64,000 bases of DNA from positions 136,825,213 to 136,889,212 of the forward strand of contig NC_133174.1 in assembly GCF_040802235.1 (NCBI RefSeq), read 5' to 3'. The notes under the pieces are model-generated. The model worked only from the letters and a program-made list of their open reading frames with translations, was not told the DNA's origin and searched no databases. The stretch comes from Manis javanica. Taxonomy: Eukaryota; Chordata; Mammalia; Pholidota; Manidae. Positions 1 through 12,588 of this stretch are shown here, one piece after another. Position numbers and translations under genes: made by a program. Within the stretch, counting starts at the first letter, position 1. Each line of letters begins with the position of its first letter.

Positions 1-147
1 GAAGTATGCACGCCAGCATCCACTGCAGCCTGGAGTCTCACCTGGCCCTCCGACACAGCACCCCTTCGTGCTGGCCTCCAGCGAGGTGTCATCCTCCTAA
101 CCTGGTGCACAGTCCATACCTCTTTCCACGGCGACATCCTTGAAGAG

Positions 148-196
148 TCCCTCCCTCCCTCCCTCCCTCTCTCTCTCTCTCTCACACACACACACT
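148..196. repeat. Compound microsatellite (CCCT)n-(CT)n-(CA)n
   Basis: Consecutive CCCT, CT and CA runs are directly visible. It is a simple sequence repeat and explains the Arg-Glu and Ser-Leu rich open frames on either strand. Confidence 0.9.
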
Positions 197-1078
197 CCTT
201 GCAAGCCCCTCCTGGGGCTGTTGCACCACATCACTTCAGTGCTGAGCTGGTGCGAGAGGAGGTACCATCCTGCATGGCAGCACAAGCCCCCTCACCCTTG
301 GACTTCTACTACACTCCCACCTCTGGCCCGAACTCCAGGGGCTGAGGGCAGCACACATCAGCAAACTGGTAACTATTCCGCAAACCCCTGCCACATCACA
401 GGGATGAGGCTTCAGGGAAGACTTCAGGACTCGTCTCTCACTCAGGATCTGGGGTCCTCAGAGGGGCACTCCTAGCGGGCAGGCTCTCACCCTTCCGTTT
501 GCTGCTATGTCCCCAGAGCTAGCACTGTTTGCTGGGTTCCAAGGGGCCACTGGGGTGAGAAGCATGATGGAAATTACCTGGATGCGAAGGCAGAGTGGCC
601 CAGGCTGTGTACTCAGCCTGCTGCCAGGAAGGGTTCTCTCACTCTGCAGAAGAGGCAGGCAGGGGCCTGGTCTCCGTGGGGCCGTGAACTGGTTCTGAGG
701 AGGTGCCTGGTGTGACCTGCGACCGCTGCCAAATTTGCTGGGCACTGAGGGCTCTGCTCCCAGAAGTGGCCGTCTCAGGACCTGTGAGGCAGTGCTGGGA
801 CTCGGCTCTCCAACTGCCTGGATCTGGGCTGCCCTGCGGCTTCTGACGCAGCTGTGAAAGTGACTTGGATCACAACCAGAATCTGATTCTACTGAAGCAG
901 AAGTACAGTCCTGTGCATCACGAGGGAGCAGAGGACAGGCTGGCTATCACGACAGCCTTGACATCTGCCTGCGTCGCACACTGTGCCCAGGACTTTACGA
1001 GGTGAGAGGATTCTCTCCTATGGAAGAGGTTAGTCAAAGCCCTGTTGGCTTCTGGACATCCTGCACCATCCCGCGACC

Positions 1079-1165
1079 AATCTTTCCTTCCCTTCCCTTC
1101 CCTCTCCCCTTCCCTTCCCCTCTCCCCGCTACCCCTCCCCTCTTCCCTTTCCTTTCCCAGACTTT
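1079..1165. repeat. Polypyrimidine tract (TTCCC/CCTTCC)n
   Basis: About 85 bp of almost pure C/T on the + strand with a loose CCCTTCC pattern. It is a low-complexity tract with no coding meaning. Confidence 0.85.
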
Positions 1166-3439
1166 GCCATCCTGCCATTCACTGCTTCTGCCAGCTCAGC
1201 TCCAGATGGGCGGACAGGCAGAGCTGGGAGCAGACAGCCCTAGCGCCCTCCAGCATGGAGGTAGAGAATTTCTAAAAGTCTCCACCAGGGGTCGCACGAG
1301 CGCCCATGCTTGCTAGGATGGCTTCACAGATGACTCCCTTTACAAAATCATTTTATAAAGCATAAGGGAAAAACAAAACAGAAATGCACAACCAGGTCTT
1401 TGTAATTATTTCTCTGTCACCAAGTGAGGTATGACTACTTCTTTTTCCATTTGCGTTACATTCACCTGAATGACGACGCTGAACTCTGTCTCACCCCGCC
1501 TTCCTCCTGGTTTTCCCTGTTCCTCTGTGACTTAGGAATTCTGCTTATCCCCCCACATCTAGCTTTACAAAGAGCCTCAGGAAAGGGAAACAATGATAGC
1601 TGCCTCGGAATAAAGGAGGACTCCCACAGTTGGGGGCTCCCGTGTGCAAGGTGAAGGGCTTCTGGTCCCTTGGGTCTGCAGTCGCAGCCTAAGAGCCTGT
1701 CCCATGGTGCCAGGTCACTGTAGGCCAGGCACTGCCTGCTTTGCACCCTCAGGCTCTGACAAGCAAATGCTTCTTGCAAAGGGGAGCCCACAGCTGGATT
1801 GCCAGGGAATGCCCCATGGCCTTCTGCACTTCTAACGTAAAAGCTGCAGACAAGTCAGACTGGGAAACACTGCAAGGCTTTGCTGATGTTCCTCCAGGGA
1901 CCCCCCTCCCCACCGCCCACCCTGCCTCTCTTAGGTGTCCTATGAAACACACCTCAGGCATGAACTCACACACCGATAGAAGGAACAACTAAAGACAGCC
2001 TGAAATATAACACCTTTTAGGGGAAGAAAACACAAGTGTAGGAGGAACCTTGGGATGTGCACCCAATTACCATGTACCTCATCAGACAGGGGTGAGCATG
2101 AAGGTAGTAGCTTATACCAAAAAAGGCAGTAAGGGGAGCAAAGTTGCTGGCATGATGAGGGAAATCAGTCTTCATTTGGTGTGACATGATGGGTTAAGTA
2201 TCAAAAGGGATGGCATGCTCTGCCAAGAATTTCAATTCTGTCTTTACCAAGATAGTATGTCCCTAAATACCACATGCTGCCATCCGCTTTTTACTTGAAG
2301 GTATGTGGCATTTGGGCAGCCGTGGATATCACCCCTTGAGGAAGAGGCATGATGTGGTATTTCTGCAATATTAGTGAAAAGTCTACCAACATGGGAAATT
2401 TCTCTAAGAATCTCTAAGGCAACAGTAACAACTTTTCAGGGGTGGAAGGCACACGAGAGGGGGCTGTTGCTCAAGGCCATGTGTTGTTCACATTTAAAGG
2501 ATTTTAAAAGTCCTCAAAGTTGGGATTTCTCCCTGTTGAATATTGGAGCCCAAGACTTGCCTCGGAGCCCTGGGCAGGAGCAAAGCCTTGAAACTCCCAG
2601 TCCTAGCCTTGACCTTGTACCCTGGGCAGACACCACCAGCTGCAAAACGTTATCATCCCTGACTGCCTGACTGACCCCTGCTAGCTGCCGGGCCCCCCAT
2701 TTCTCTGAGCAGCGGTGTGTTGAGCCATCACGTGACAGGACGGGGAAAGAGCATGCGCCCCAGCGTGGCCTTGGCCCACCGCTAAAACCCCCTGGGCCTC
2801 ATCGGGAAATGTGACTCTCACAGACAGACCACGTAGGGGGCCATTCCCAGCCTCCAGCAGGCACTCAAGAAACGGGCTGTCGGTAGCAGTTTCTGCCTGC
2901 CCGGCTGGACTCAAGCTCATGGAGTTCCAGATCCCAGCCTACCTAGCCTGCCCAGCCTGCCCTAGCTCCAGTCCCTCTGGGGCACGGCTGCAGCGATCAC
3001 CAGCTCTCCTGGGCCCCACGCCATGGCTTGTGAGCTTCAGAGAGATGCCAGCTGGGCCAGTGAAAGCTTTCCAGCTATGACGCTGCAGCCTGCGGCATGG
3101 AAGGCTGCAGCCTTCATCCAGGTGATGCCCATGACGCAGCTGCCCGACAGGCTCTTGGGAACACATAGGGCATTTTCCTGGTGCCCCTTTCATGGCACTA
3201 CGATCAGGGCAATTCTGGTTTTCCATGTTCGGTGTAACTTGTCTTCTGCATCAACGACAGGTGGCTTAAGGAAGAAACCCCCAGAGTGATATGAAAGCAG
3301 GAGGGAGGGTGGCATTAACGCTTCTCACATCATTATCAGCCCACGATGGGGCCCAAAGTCAGACAAAAGACCTCAGCACCACTCTTGTTGCTTCTTTTTC
3401 CTGAAACATCTTTGTGCACCAAATTAATTCCAGCTTTTG

Positions 3440-3610
3440 CAAGTCCTTGAACGCTTACCACTGCCCCAAGGACTGTGCATTGTTACTATATCCAGCATAC
3501 AAATGTGCAGACTGAGGCTTGGAGAAGGGTCACCACTGACTCAAGGTCTCACAGCCTGTTGAGCTGGAACCTAAACCCCGGCCTCTTAGCCACAACACCA
3601 TATGGCCACA
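3440..3610 (+). repeat. MIR SINE fragment
   Basis: Contains the MIR core order: a 'gactgaggcttggagaagg' block, then 'caaggtctcacagcc', then a 'gagctggaacctaaacccc' block and a 'ccacaacaccatatgg' tail. MIR is an old tRNA-derived SINE found throughout mammals. Family assigned from remembered consensus. Confidence 0.75.
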
Positions 3611-5089
3611 GACAGCCCCAGGCCAGGGCACTGGTCTGGGCTGCTCAGCCCTGTGCTGTGACGGTGATCACCCTCTGCCCTCGTGGGCAGCCAGTGTGCA
3701 TGGAAGGTCACTAAGGCACAGAAGCAGGGGTGGGCAGGCAAGAGAGAGCTTCCAGGTCATGGGCTGGCAGAAAACCCTAATTTTGCTCAGGGACAACATG
3801 TACTTTGCAATTTAGGGCCCAGATGAAGTCTACTGGTAATACCATTAGCTACCGGGTATGGAGTGAGGCCCGTGTGCCACTGCCTGAAGTTTACATCCCG
3901 GCAATGCTGGGTGTGGCTTCTACCACCCTGAATGGAGGTAAGCGAAGGTCACACAGCTCGTCAGTGACAACGACTGGCAAAGAAAGGACTCCAGCCCAGC
4001 CCACTCACTTCACCCCAGGACTCAGCAGTACTCATCTGGCAAAGAAGAACACCACGCCCACGTCACCAGGAGAAGCGCGAGGAAACCAACCTGCAGCGAG
4101 CACTTGCTCCAGGCTCGGCCCTGTGCGGACTGCTTCGGCTCTGAGGCCACCTGCTGTGCCTGACCACCTTGCCTCCCTAACTTGGCTCACGTCAGCTGCT
4201 GGCGATGACGCGCTCTCCAGTCAGACTCCTCGAGGTGACGGGGGAAACATCTTTCCAGAGAAAGTGGAGACAATGCACAGAAACGTGGCAATTAAAGACC
4301 TTCCTTGGAAAGCTGCTTTCAGGCATCTTGCCATCCCAGGCAGAGTTAACCAACAGGCCTCTCAGGGAGCAAGCCAGCCCACACAGCAGAGTGACTAGCA
4401 CAAGCCGCGGCACTGTGCCCTTTCTGCCCATCTCCTCCAGCTGCCTTTTGCATTTGCGCTGGTGAGAAGAGCATGCTATGAAAGTAGGGTGACTCTGATG
4501 CTGCCAAGCTTCCTGGGGCGTCACCTACATCTCAGAATCAGAGGCTCCTAAGTCACGCCACATCCCAGAATTGTGTGGGTGGGCCCAGGCTTTGTGTGAC
4601 TGCACTGGGAGACCACCGGGCCTTGGCATTGCCTGCAACAGAGTGGGTGAATTTTCAGTGACATAAACAACTAGCATACACCCACGCTTGCCAAGGGGCC
4701 TTCCTAATTTTAGCTCTATGTTCATCCCATTGCCACCATGGAAAACTGTGCTTGGCCCCAAAGGAGATTTCACATACTGCTGCAGGTCGGCAGGAGGTGA
4801 GGTACCTGGCCACCCAGGTTGACCTGGGGCAGGGCCTCGGTCCCGCCTGTCCTGGGAAGGACATCCCTGCTAGCTAGAGGCTGGAGAAAGGACACATGTC
4901 CAGGAGCCCTAGCCCTCCGTAAATCCTCAACTTGCCCTAAACGTCGGCTCTTATTGGTGTTAGTATAGCAATTGCAAAATACCTCATCTTGCAAAAAGGG
5001 CAGGGCCTGGCAAACACATCGACATCTCCTCACAGAAACAGACGACTCTTAACGCCAAGTGGGACAAATAATATTAAGAACGCTGTAAA

Positions 5090-6235
5090 ATAGCACTTGC
5101 GGGCCTCGGCCCTTGGGCGGGTCTAGCCCACCCGCTGCGCAGATCCTCCCCGGCCCTCCCCCTCCGGCCGGCCCCGCTGCCCCCTAAGCTCGCCACAGCC
5201 CGCTTCCCAAGCCCTTCGCGGCTCCTCCAGTGCCTCCACCTCCGCCCAGACACTCCAAGCCTCGCCCTGCTCCTCCCTTGGCTCCACACCCACTCAACTC
5301 CTCGCGAGCCCCGACGCACTCCGCCAGCTCATCCTGCCAACGCTTTTCCCCAGCTCCAGCCGGCTTTTCCCCCACCTCACGCTCCCAAGCACCACTAGGC
5401 GACCGTCCTACCCAGACCAGCCCCTCCCTAGCCCGGCCCCGCACGCCCAATGGCTCCACCCCTGCCCAGACCGTCCCCCAAACTCCGCCCAAAGCCCCAC
5501 CACGTTCCTCCCGTGGACCAACCCCGAACCAGCTCCTCCCCAGCGGCGCCACGCGCTCTCCAGCCCCGCCCACCCCACAGTCAGGTGCCCCTCACCTGCG
5601 TTTCCCTGGCTCGACTCGGCTCCTCCCTCTACCACAGCTCTTTCCCGCAGCTCCGCACCACTCCTCCCTGATTGTCGCTACCCTGCTTTCCCCCAGATCC
5701 AAGCTGCTCCTCTCCTGCTATACCACACTCTTCCCTCAGCTTATCTTTCGGCGATTTCCCCCGGCCCCGCCTCGCCCAGCTCCTCCCCAGCTTTCCCCCA
5801 GATCCACCCTACTCCTCCCGAACCTGCGCCCCGCTCCTGTTCCATCCCCACCTCTGTCTCGCCTTTCCCACTCACGCCCTGCTCCTCCCCTACCTCCTCG
5901 TCCCCAGCTTTGTGCCACCTACGCTCCGCTCCTCGCTCACCTACTTGGCTGCAGCTCTGCCCGACTCGTTTCGGAGCTTGGCTCCGCTCCTCCTCCAGCT
6001 CCGTCCCACTCCTCCCCCTACTCGGCCCATCTCCTCCCACGGCTCCACCCCCGTCCAGCTTCCCGCAGCCCAGCTCCACCCATACGATGGCCTCTCCACT
6101 CCCCTTCCTGCCCTTCCCGCCCCCGTTCCTTTCCCTCCTTCCCGTTAGGCTCTCGCCCGCCGGTCGCGGGCCCCAGACCCCGCCGGCTCATCCCGCGCGC
6201 CTCAGGGCCTAGTGAGCCCAACAACGCCGGTTAGC
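5090..6235. other. C-skewed GC-rich block upstream of CpG island
   Basis: Over 1 kb of C-rich sequence (very few G on the + strand) built from loosely repeated phrases such as 'agctcctccc', 'ccccgccc' and 'ggctccacccc'. The long Pro/Ser/Leu-rich frame it creates on the + strand is a composition artefact. The block adjoins the CpG-dense segment at 6240-6900 and looks like the degenerate tandem flank of a CpG-island promoter. The minus strand is correspondingly G-rich. Confidence 0.6.
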
Positions 6236-6239
6236 AACA

Positions 6240-6900
6240 GGGCCTATGAGCGTACGGGCGCGTGTACGTGGGCGCGTGACTATTAATTGCCCGTCTGCGA
6301 GCCTGCCTGGCTGCGTAAGGGAGGGCTGCGCTCCTGCACGTGCGTGCGTACGTACTTACGAAGGTACGAGTCTGCGCACAACAGGGGCGTTAGATTCTGC
6401 GCCCCCTCATCCGGTTGAAGGACAGCTGTCAGCTGCTCCCGGTGCTCGGTGCCCGGGCGGCGGAGGGAGTGTCGACGGCGCTGAGGCAGCCACGACGCGG
6501 GCCGGGCGCTCTGTTCTCTCTCCGCGGAGCGCGTCGTCTCCTTGCCTGGGCGTGGGAGGCGGTGGTCCTGGCGCGGGCACCCTCACGAGACCACGGGGAG
6601 GCGGAGGACTGTCGTGCCATGTGGCCGCCGCCTGGTCAGCCGAGCGGGCCCTCCACTCGCTCGGCGGGACCCGCCCCGCCCGTCCGAAGGAAGTCGGAAC
6701 CCGCCAGGCGCATGCCAGCAGCTCTGCCCTCCGCGCGCAAGGTTACCTCTGGGCTGGGGTTTCCCGGACCCTGTGCCTGGGAGCACCAGCAGAGCGGCGG
6801 AGGCCACCCTTCTCGGCACCGGCCCTGGCCCCAACCCCGCCACCGTCACGCGCCCGCCATCCTTCCACGGCCGTGGAGCAGCGACGTTCGTCTGTGCCTA
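6240..6900 (+). promoter_or_regulatory. CpG island, probable EOLA-like promoter and 5' exon
   Basis: CpG density is high throughout, with no TATA box evident. The block begins with CGTACG/CGTGCG-rich alternating sequence (6250-6378) and continues with ordinary CpG island sequence. It lies about 2.5 kb upstream of the recognisable EOLA-like coding sequence on the + strand. EOLA genes have noncoding 5' exons, which fits a start here. The transcription start itself cannot be placed from sequence. Confidence 0.5.
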
Positions 6901-7440
6901 GAAGCGCCAGTGTGCAGGGCCACGCGCACCGGTGCGCCGCCCTTCCTGTGCTCAGCGCCTCCCGCATGGCCCTTGGTCTGTGGCCTCAAAGAGGCCCCTG
7001 GCTGTGTGGTGTTCAGCTGGTTGCCTTTGGCACCCCTCCCGGCTGGGCACACCCAGGATGATGTTGAGGGGAACGGGATTGTTCGTAGGGTCCCCGAATC
7101 CTGGGCCCATGGACAGTGTGGGAGGACTTGACACTTTTCTCCTATTGGACTCCGGGTCTGCTGGGCTGTAAGGACACCCTCCACTTGAACTTACAAGAAA
7201 TGATTTTCTGTGCCTGCTGGTTGGCAGCCCTGTGGACCCTGGCAGTGAGGGTGGGGGGATACCCACTGCCATGATTAGCAGGATCAAACCGTGAGCCAAG
7301 TGAGGTGTTTCCCATCAGATGGACCCTCCTGGGTCCTGGTGGTCTGCAGTCCCCGCTGAGTACCAGACTGTTCTGGTCATTAGCCAGCAGTGCTGTCTTG
7401 TACCTAACCACCTGTTCTCACGATCCCTCTTGTCTTTGTG

Positions 7441-7500
7441 CAGATGAAGAAGCCGAGACAAGTGGGAAAGCGCGTCATCCCAAGTCCACAGAGCAGGTAC
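7441..7500 (+). repeat. Possible MIR core fragment
   Basis: The phrase 'cagatgaagaagccgagac' resembles the conserved MIR core. It is followed by a CAG/gtac junction that could pass for an exon end, but the SINE explanation is simpler. Confidence 0.4.
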
Positions 7501-8958
7501 TCTGTGCCTCCGAGACAGGAGGGCACCTTTAGGTCCTCCCTCATGATATGGTCATGTTCGGACATACTAGGGAATGAGACTTCAATACTTGGAAGGCGGG
7601 GCTGGGGTGTGCGTGGGGGCAGAACATGAGTACAGTGCAATGCAGCACAACCTACAAGGCCCCTGAGATGGGAACAAACTCGAGATGTTCTGGGGGAGGA
7701 CGGAAGGCCTTGATGGCTGAGGGGTGGTGAATAAGGGAAAGAGCAGAGCAGGCTGCTGTTGGTGGGGGGGGGGGGCGTCAGATTTCCTGGGGCCCAGTGG
7801 GCCCTGGTGAGACGTGCATCCGTGCTAGTTGGGGGCGGAGCCCCTGGAAGCTTTCAGCAAGGGAGCGACGTGATCACATCGCCCCTGGACCAGAACCACT
7901 CTGGCCACAGTGGGGGCACTGCGAGGCAGGGGCCGTCGGGGAGACTGCAGGAGAGGGCAGTGGGACTCTGCAGACTTGGACCAAGAGTGTGGCCGTGGAG
8001 ACGAGGGAAAGGGGTCAGGTTCAGGATAGGCTGTGGAGATAGCAGCCATGTGACGTGAGTGGTGGGTGCAGGAAAGGGAGCACGGGCGGCCGCTAGGTCC
8101 GGGACAAGAACAACCAGGTTGGTGGCAAAGGCACTTGTGGAAGGGACGTGGATTTGGGGACCTGAGTCTGTGCTGGCCATGGAAGTTGAGGCCAAGCAGC
8201 TGTGGCCCATGTGGAGGTACGCAGAGCAGGCAAGCGTGCGACACGGAAGCCTGGGAGGAAGGGCAAGAGGGGCAGTCAGCGATGTCGGGGCTGCCGAGCG
8301 GTGAGTGAGAGGAGGAGACAGCAGGTGTGGGGCGGGTCACTGGTGCCTGTGGTGACGGGTGTACTAGCGGAGTTGAGGGTGACAGTGCGTGGAGAGGAGG
8401 GAGAGGCTGCAAGCGTAGACAGCTCTGCTGAGGACTGTTGCGTGGAGGTTTAGACAATGAGGCAGACGCTGGAGGCCTCTGCAGGCACAGGCTCAGGGGG
8501 TGGGTGTCTTTGTCCCCGTGGCTGTCTGTGCTGGGAGAGGGCTAGAGCCGGTGCCCTGGGCTGTGAAAACAAGGGGCCCTCCGTCCATCCTCTGAGCTGC
8601 CCTGGGGCTCAGTGAACTTGGTCCTCAAAGACAACACATGCCTTCTGGGGCCCGTGCCTTTCTCTCACTGTCCCCACCCACCTTCCCAAGCTCCCCAGAG
8701 ACTCCATCTGCTGGATGAGTCCCCCCCAGTGATGCACCCCCTCCGTTCCTGTCAGCTGACTGTGTGGCACTGGAAGAGAGGAGGCAACCATCTCCACTCG
8801 CCCAGCATCCTGGTCACTGGGGTTTCGGGCACCCGGGGGACGTTGGGGAGAGGTCAGGCCCATGGGCCGTGAGCTTGGAGGGCTGCTGGACTATGCTCAT
8901 TGACATCCACGGTTCTGTGCTTCCGCAGGCCATGGGAGGTCCGAGGGGCTGTGGGAAG

Positions 8959-9042
8959 ATGACGTTCGGCTGCCTGTCCCTTGCAGGGGCCCCTTGGTAC
9001 CTGCCACCCTCCCTCAGCAGTGTCACTGGGGCCTGCCCGTGA
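8959..9042 (+). pseudogene. EOLA-like first coding exon, degraded remnant
   Basis: An ATG at 8959 opens a frame whose first residues (MTFGCLSL) closely match the EOLA1/2 N-terminus, the start of the ASCH fold (a PUA-like, RNA-binding class domain). After about eight codons the similarity stops. The conserved 'RQPYAG...' stretch that should follow is absent, and the frame ends at the TGA at 9040-9042. A weak echo of the family's 'DWE' segment sits near 9147. The central ASCH domain therefore seems deleted or scrambled. I read this as a broken exon; a correct alternative exon elsewhere was not found. Confidence 0.4.
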
Positions 9043-9231
9043 CTTGGGTGGGGTCGTGCAGGATGAGGCCCTCTAGTCTCGGCTTCTCTGCCTCCTGCGG
9101 CCTCGCCCAGAGCTCCCCGAGCAGCGTTTGGCTCGTGGGAAACGCTGACTGGGAGGCACCCCAGTCACTCCTCCGTGCCCACTTGGCGATACCGCGTCAG
9201 TCTCCTGGAGGGAGTAGCGTGAGTTGAGTGA

Positions 9232-9768
<537 letters not shown>

Positions 9769-10910
9769 GGCAGAGGGAAAGCTGCCAGTGAATGTCCTTG
9801 CGCTGCCACTGATTTTGGTCCGGCTGATTCCTGGAGTGTATAAAGAAGCGTGTTTTAAGAGCCCTGCTTCGTTCGCTCCCCTCTCTGGTCAAAACTCGTG
9901 GAAGGCTCGACCAGCACCCGGGGGACAAGCAGGCGCCGAATGATGGCCCGAGAGAGGCCAGCCATGGACAGCCTCGTTCATGAGCAAGGGGACATCAGGC
10001 TTAGAAGTGAAGTGAGCCTGTGTCTGTCCTTGCTTGTGACTCTTGCCCCGTTGTGACAGTGTCTGCTGGCTCATGAAGCATGCGTGCTGGACCTGTCCCT
10101 CCAGCAACTTGATGTCCAAGGAAGGGGCCCTAAATACAGCTCTGACAGAAAAGTGTTCGGTGGTGGTGGTTTTTGTCTTGTGGGGAACCTTTCTGTCTTT
10201 TCTTTCGGGTGGTTTCTTAACAAAGTTGGTAGGGTGCGTCACCCATGAGAACGATGGGCTTTGCCCCCGGTGCTGGCTGGGGCACAGACCGTCTCTCTTC
10301 TGAGCCAGACCACGGGGGGGTTGTACAGCCCTGAGCAGAGGGGGTGGCCCTACTTTTACGTGGGCCTCTCTGCCAGGCTCCTGGATCTTGGGCTGGAGAT
10401 GCTCAGCTGCTGTTCAGGAGTGCCCTGGCACATCTTAGGGGCAGCCGTGGGGAGAGACCCTCGTGTGTCAGGATATGGGACTAAAGTAAGGAGATGCCCC
10501 CGAGGTCAGGAGCGAGGCTGTTGTGTCTCCTGAGCAGCAGCCCAGGCTCAGGGGACAGGGTCTGCATCAGCTTGCCTCAGTGCACCCCAGCCCAGTCCTC
10601 GGCTGAGGACTTGGTATGCACGTGGTGCTCCGAGTCTAAGAGGACAACGGGAGCCAAGGCTCGTCACGGGCCAGGATTTCCAGCCACCTCGGGCTTACGC
10701 TGAGGTCTGTGTGGGACAGCAAGGTAGAAAGAACCACAGACTCGAAGGCTTCCCATTCGATTGTTTATTTGATCCCACAGGGGTTTGCTGTCATTTATGA
10801 AAGCCAAAAATAGGTCCATGGCTACAGAATGGTGGGGTTTTTCTTTGCTTTATTTTTTAATGTACCACCAGTGGCCTGTGAGATTAGGGAGCCGGCTTAC
10901 CCTCGAACTG
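9769..10910. other. Spacer between EOLA-like and HSFX-like loci
   Basis: No coding exon recognised. On the - strand an AATAAA (10769-10764) could serve as the polyadenylation signal of the HSFX-like pseudogene, lying about 145 bases beyond its last recognisable codon. Confidence 0.4.
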
Positions 10911-10911
10911 C

Positions 10912-11467
10912 TTACAGAAAACACTCGTAATCCGAGGAGCTCTCTTCCTGCTCACGCCCTTCAGGGACCTCCTTTGGGGCCATGAACATAAGGGGGGCCA
11001 GCAGGATGGAATAACAGCTGCTGCACAAGGCCATCACCCTTACCTTAATCTGGGTCAGCTGGGGGGCTGCTGGACGGCTCCCCTGCACTGTCGCTTCCGG
11101 CAGTGGCTGGGGGCGCACATCCCATTCCTGGACGTGCCCTCCCCGCTTGGGCCCTGTGGCTCCCTAGGGGAGCAACTGTGCGTGGGACAGCGGGCTGCAG
11201 TGCTCATAGACCAGGCGCCAGGGAAGGTAGGAGAGCGCTGGTGCCGGGCCCCTGAGCCCTTGGGCCTTCCTGCTGGGCCCCTGTGCTGGCTGCTCTGGTG
11301 GACTCCCTGCCGCAGACGCACAGGCAGCTTCTTACAGTGGCTACCGGCTTTTCTGGAGCTGTGGCGCATCTCCCCGGCTGGGTGGCGCTCCTCAGGTAAC
11401 CTCTTCTCTGGACCATATTCTCCACCAGCAGAGGCTTGTCTCTCTGAAAGTTGGAGTTGCACTAGAT
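10912..11467 (-). pseudogene. HSFX4: HSFX3/4-like exon 2, disrupted
   Basis: Reading the - strand from 11467, after a 'ttgttccag' acceptor, the frame encodes I-stop-C followed by 'NSNFQRDKPLLVENM', matching the second exon of HSFX3/HSFX4 where a tyrosine stands in place of the stop. The TAG is at 11464-11462. Family similarity then continues in three different frames: 'QRRGYLRSATQP' and 'QGPGTSAL' in the first, 'REPQGPSGEGTS' in a second (entered near 11210-11250), and 'CYSILLAPLMFMAPKE' with an acidic tail in a third (entered near 11060-11110). The final frame ends at TAA (10914-10912). One nonsense codon plus two frameshifts make this a pseudogene. HSFX genes encode testis-expressed heat-shock-factor-type proteins on the X. 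Confidence 0.75.
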
Positions 11468-12004
11468 CTGGAACAAAATCATTTCAGTCATTCCAGGAGA
11501 GACTGTTCCTTCTTCCCCCATCCCCTCCCTCCACTCCCTCCTTCCCCACCCGCCCCCGGCCTCTGTCCACCCTCCCCGCCTCCCCCCACCACCACCTTCC
11601 CCCCATCCTTCCCCCCACCCCCACGCCACCACCTCCCCCACACTCCCGGTCCAAATGGTCTCATTTCAGTCTGGAGAAGACATCTTTTTTAAACTGCTGG
11701 CAAGTTGGATTAGGCTTTACGGCCTGAGTGCGCTGAAGATCGGCAATGCAGCGGTTAAGGTGTTACTGTCGCTAGTTGGGGTTAACTGGCCTCAGCCTGT
11801 GGTCACACCTGCAGGTCGTCTCTAAGGGGCTGTAGTGTAACCTGAGGATCCATCCATACCATCTCATCTCTCGGTAAGTAACGTCTCACGAGGAAAAAAA
11901 GTCACCCTCGGGAGCTAAACCCTCTGCGTGTGACGGTCCCCTGAATCTACTCGGGAGGGGTGGGAGTGACACAACACGGGGAACGGAAGGACTTTCTGCT
12001 TTAC

Positions 12005-12262
12005 CATCATCCTCTTGTTCCCTGGAGAGCACGTGCAAGGGTCGTCGGGGCGTATTTTGCTGAATCCATACAGGTTCATTTGGCGGATGGAAGTCGTCAG
12101 GCTGTCCGTTTCAAAAATTCTGTCTGAGCCAGTCGGGTGAAGGATCTCCCTCTGGAAGAGGTCTTGGTAAGGGGGCAACCCACTGCTTAGGTCATCATCC
12201 TCTGGCTGCCACCGGATGTCACAAAGGTGGCTCCCGGCCGACCTGTAGAGGAGCCCTGGCCC
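12005..12262 (-). pseudogene. HSFX4: HSFX3/4-like exon 1, HSF-type DNA-binding domain
   Basis: The - strand frame encodes the second half of an HSF winged-helix DNA-binding domain: 'DLFQREIL', 'DRIFETDSLTTSIRQMNLYG', 'FSKIRPD', then 'SPGNKRMM' just before a GT donor (GTAAAG after 12005). These elements match HSFX3/HSFX4 more closely than HSFY or HSF1-5. The recognition-helix region (SxxRQLNLYGF in the family) carries a Leu-to-Met change. The front of the domain is poor: the usual 'FPRKLW' start is missing and the sequence between the W and 'DLFQ' is diverged. Even if transcribed, the TAG at the beginning of exon 2 would end the protein right after this domain. Confidence 0.75.
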
Positions 12263-12588
12263 TGAGTGAGAGAGGGGATGGGTGTGGGGCACCCAGCTTC
12301 AGGCTTTGGGAGATGCCTGGGGCAGTGTGGTTGTTGTTCCCAGAGGGGGCTCCCATGTGCTACCAGGCACCCAGTTTCATTCACAGGCCGGGCCCCAGCT
12401 GGGCTGGGAATCCATGATCCCGTGCCCACTCCCACCCCTAGAGGCGGGGGAGGCCTGTTGCTGGCTTCTCTGCTTTGCTCAAGGACCAGGCCCTGTTTAG
12501 TCCTAGCATAGCTACCACCAAGACTGCCCAGGGCGGTTGGGTCCCTGGGGTCCTGTGCCTCCCAGGGGTGGCGGTTCCAATGGGCGGG

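Larger units (their letters stand above)
1..5080. other. Intergenic, no gene recognised
   Basis: I see no convincing coding exon here. Open frames are short, overlap on both strands and match no family I know. The stretch holds a microsatellite near 148-196, a pyrimidine tract near 1079-1165 and a MIR element near 3440-3610. GC content is moderate and rises sharply at about 5090, where the EOLA-side CpG block begins. Confidence 0.6.

Noticed and set aside
3805-4398. 197-codon + strand frame
   Set aside because: No recognisable domain, no codon pattern or splice context, and part of it overlaps MIR-like sequence.
5230-6234. Long + strand open frame (334 codons), Pro/Ser/Leu-rich
   Set aside because: It is a product of C-rich low-complexity sequence. 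Other frames on both strands are open over the same stretch, and there is no domain or conserved motif.
6246-7131. Several overlapping frames of 238-271 codons in the CpG island
   Set aside because: High GC makes stop codons rare. The frames overlap each other on both strands and match no family.
7762-7776. Run of about 12 G
   Set aside because: A simple homopolymer; no regulatory role can be inferred.
7825-8457. 210-codon - strand frame in GC-rich DNA
   Set aside because: Pro/Ser-rich composition without homology. It lies opposite the expected EOLA-like intron.
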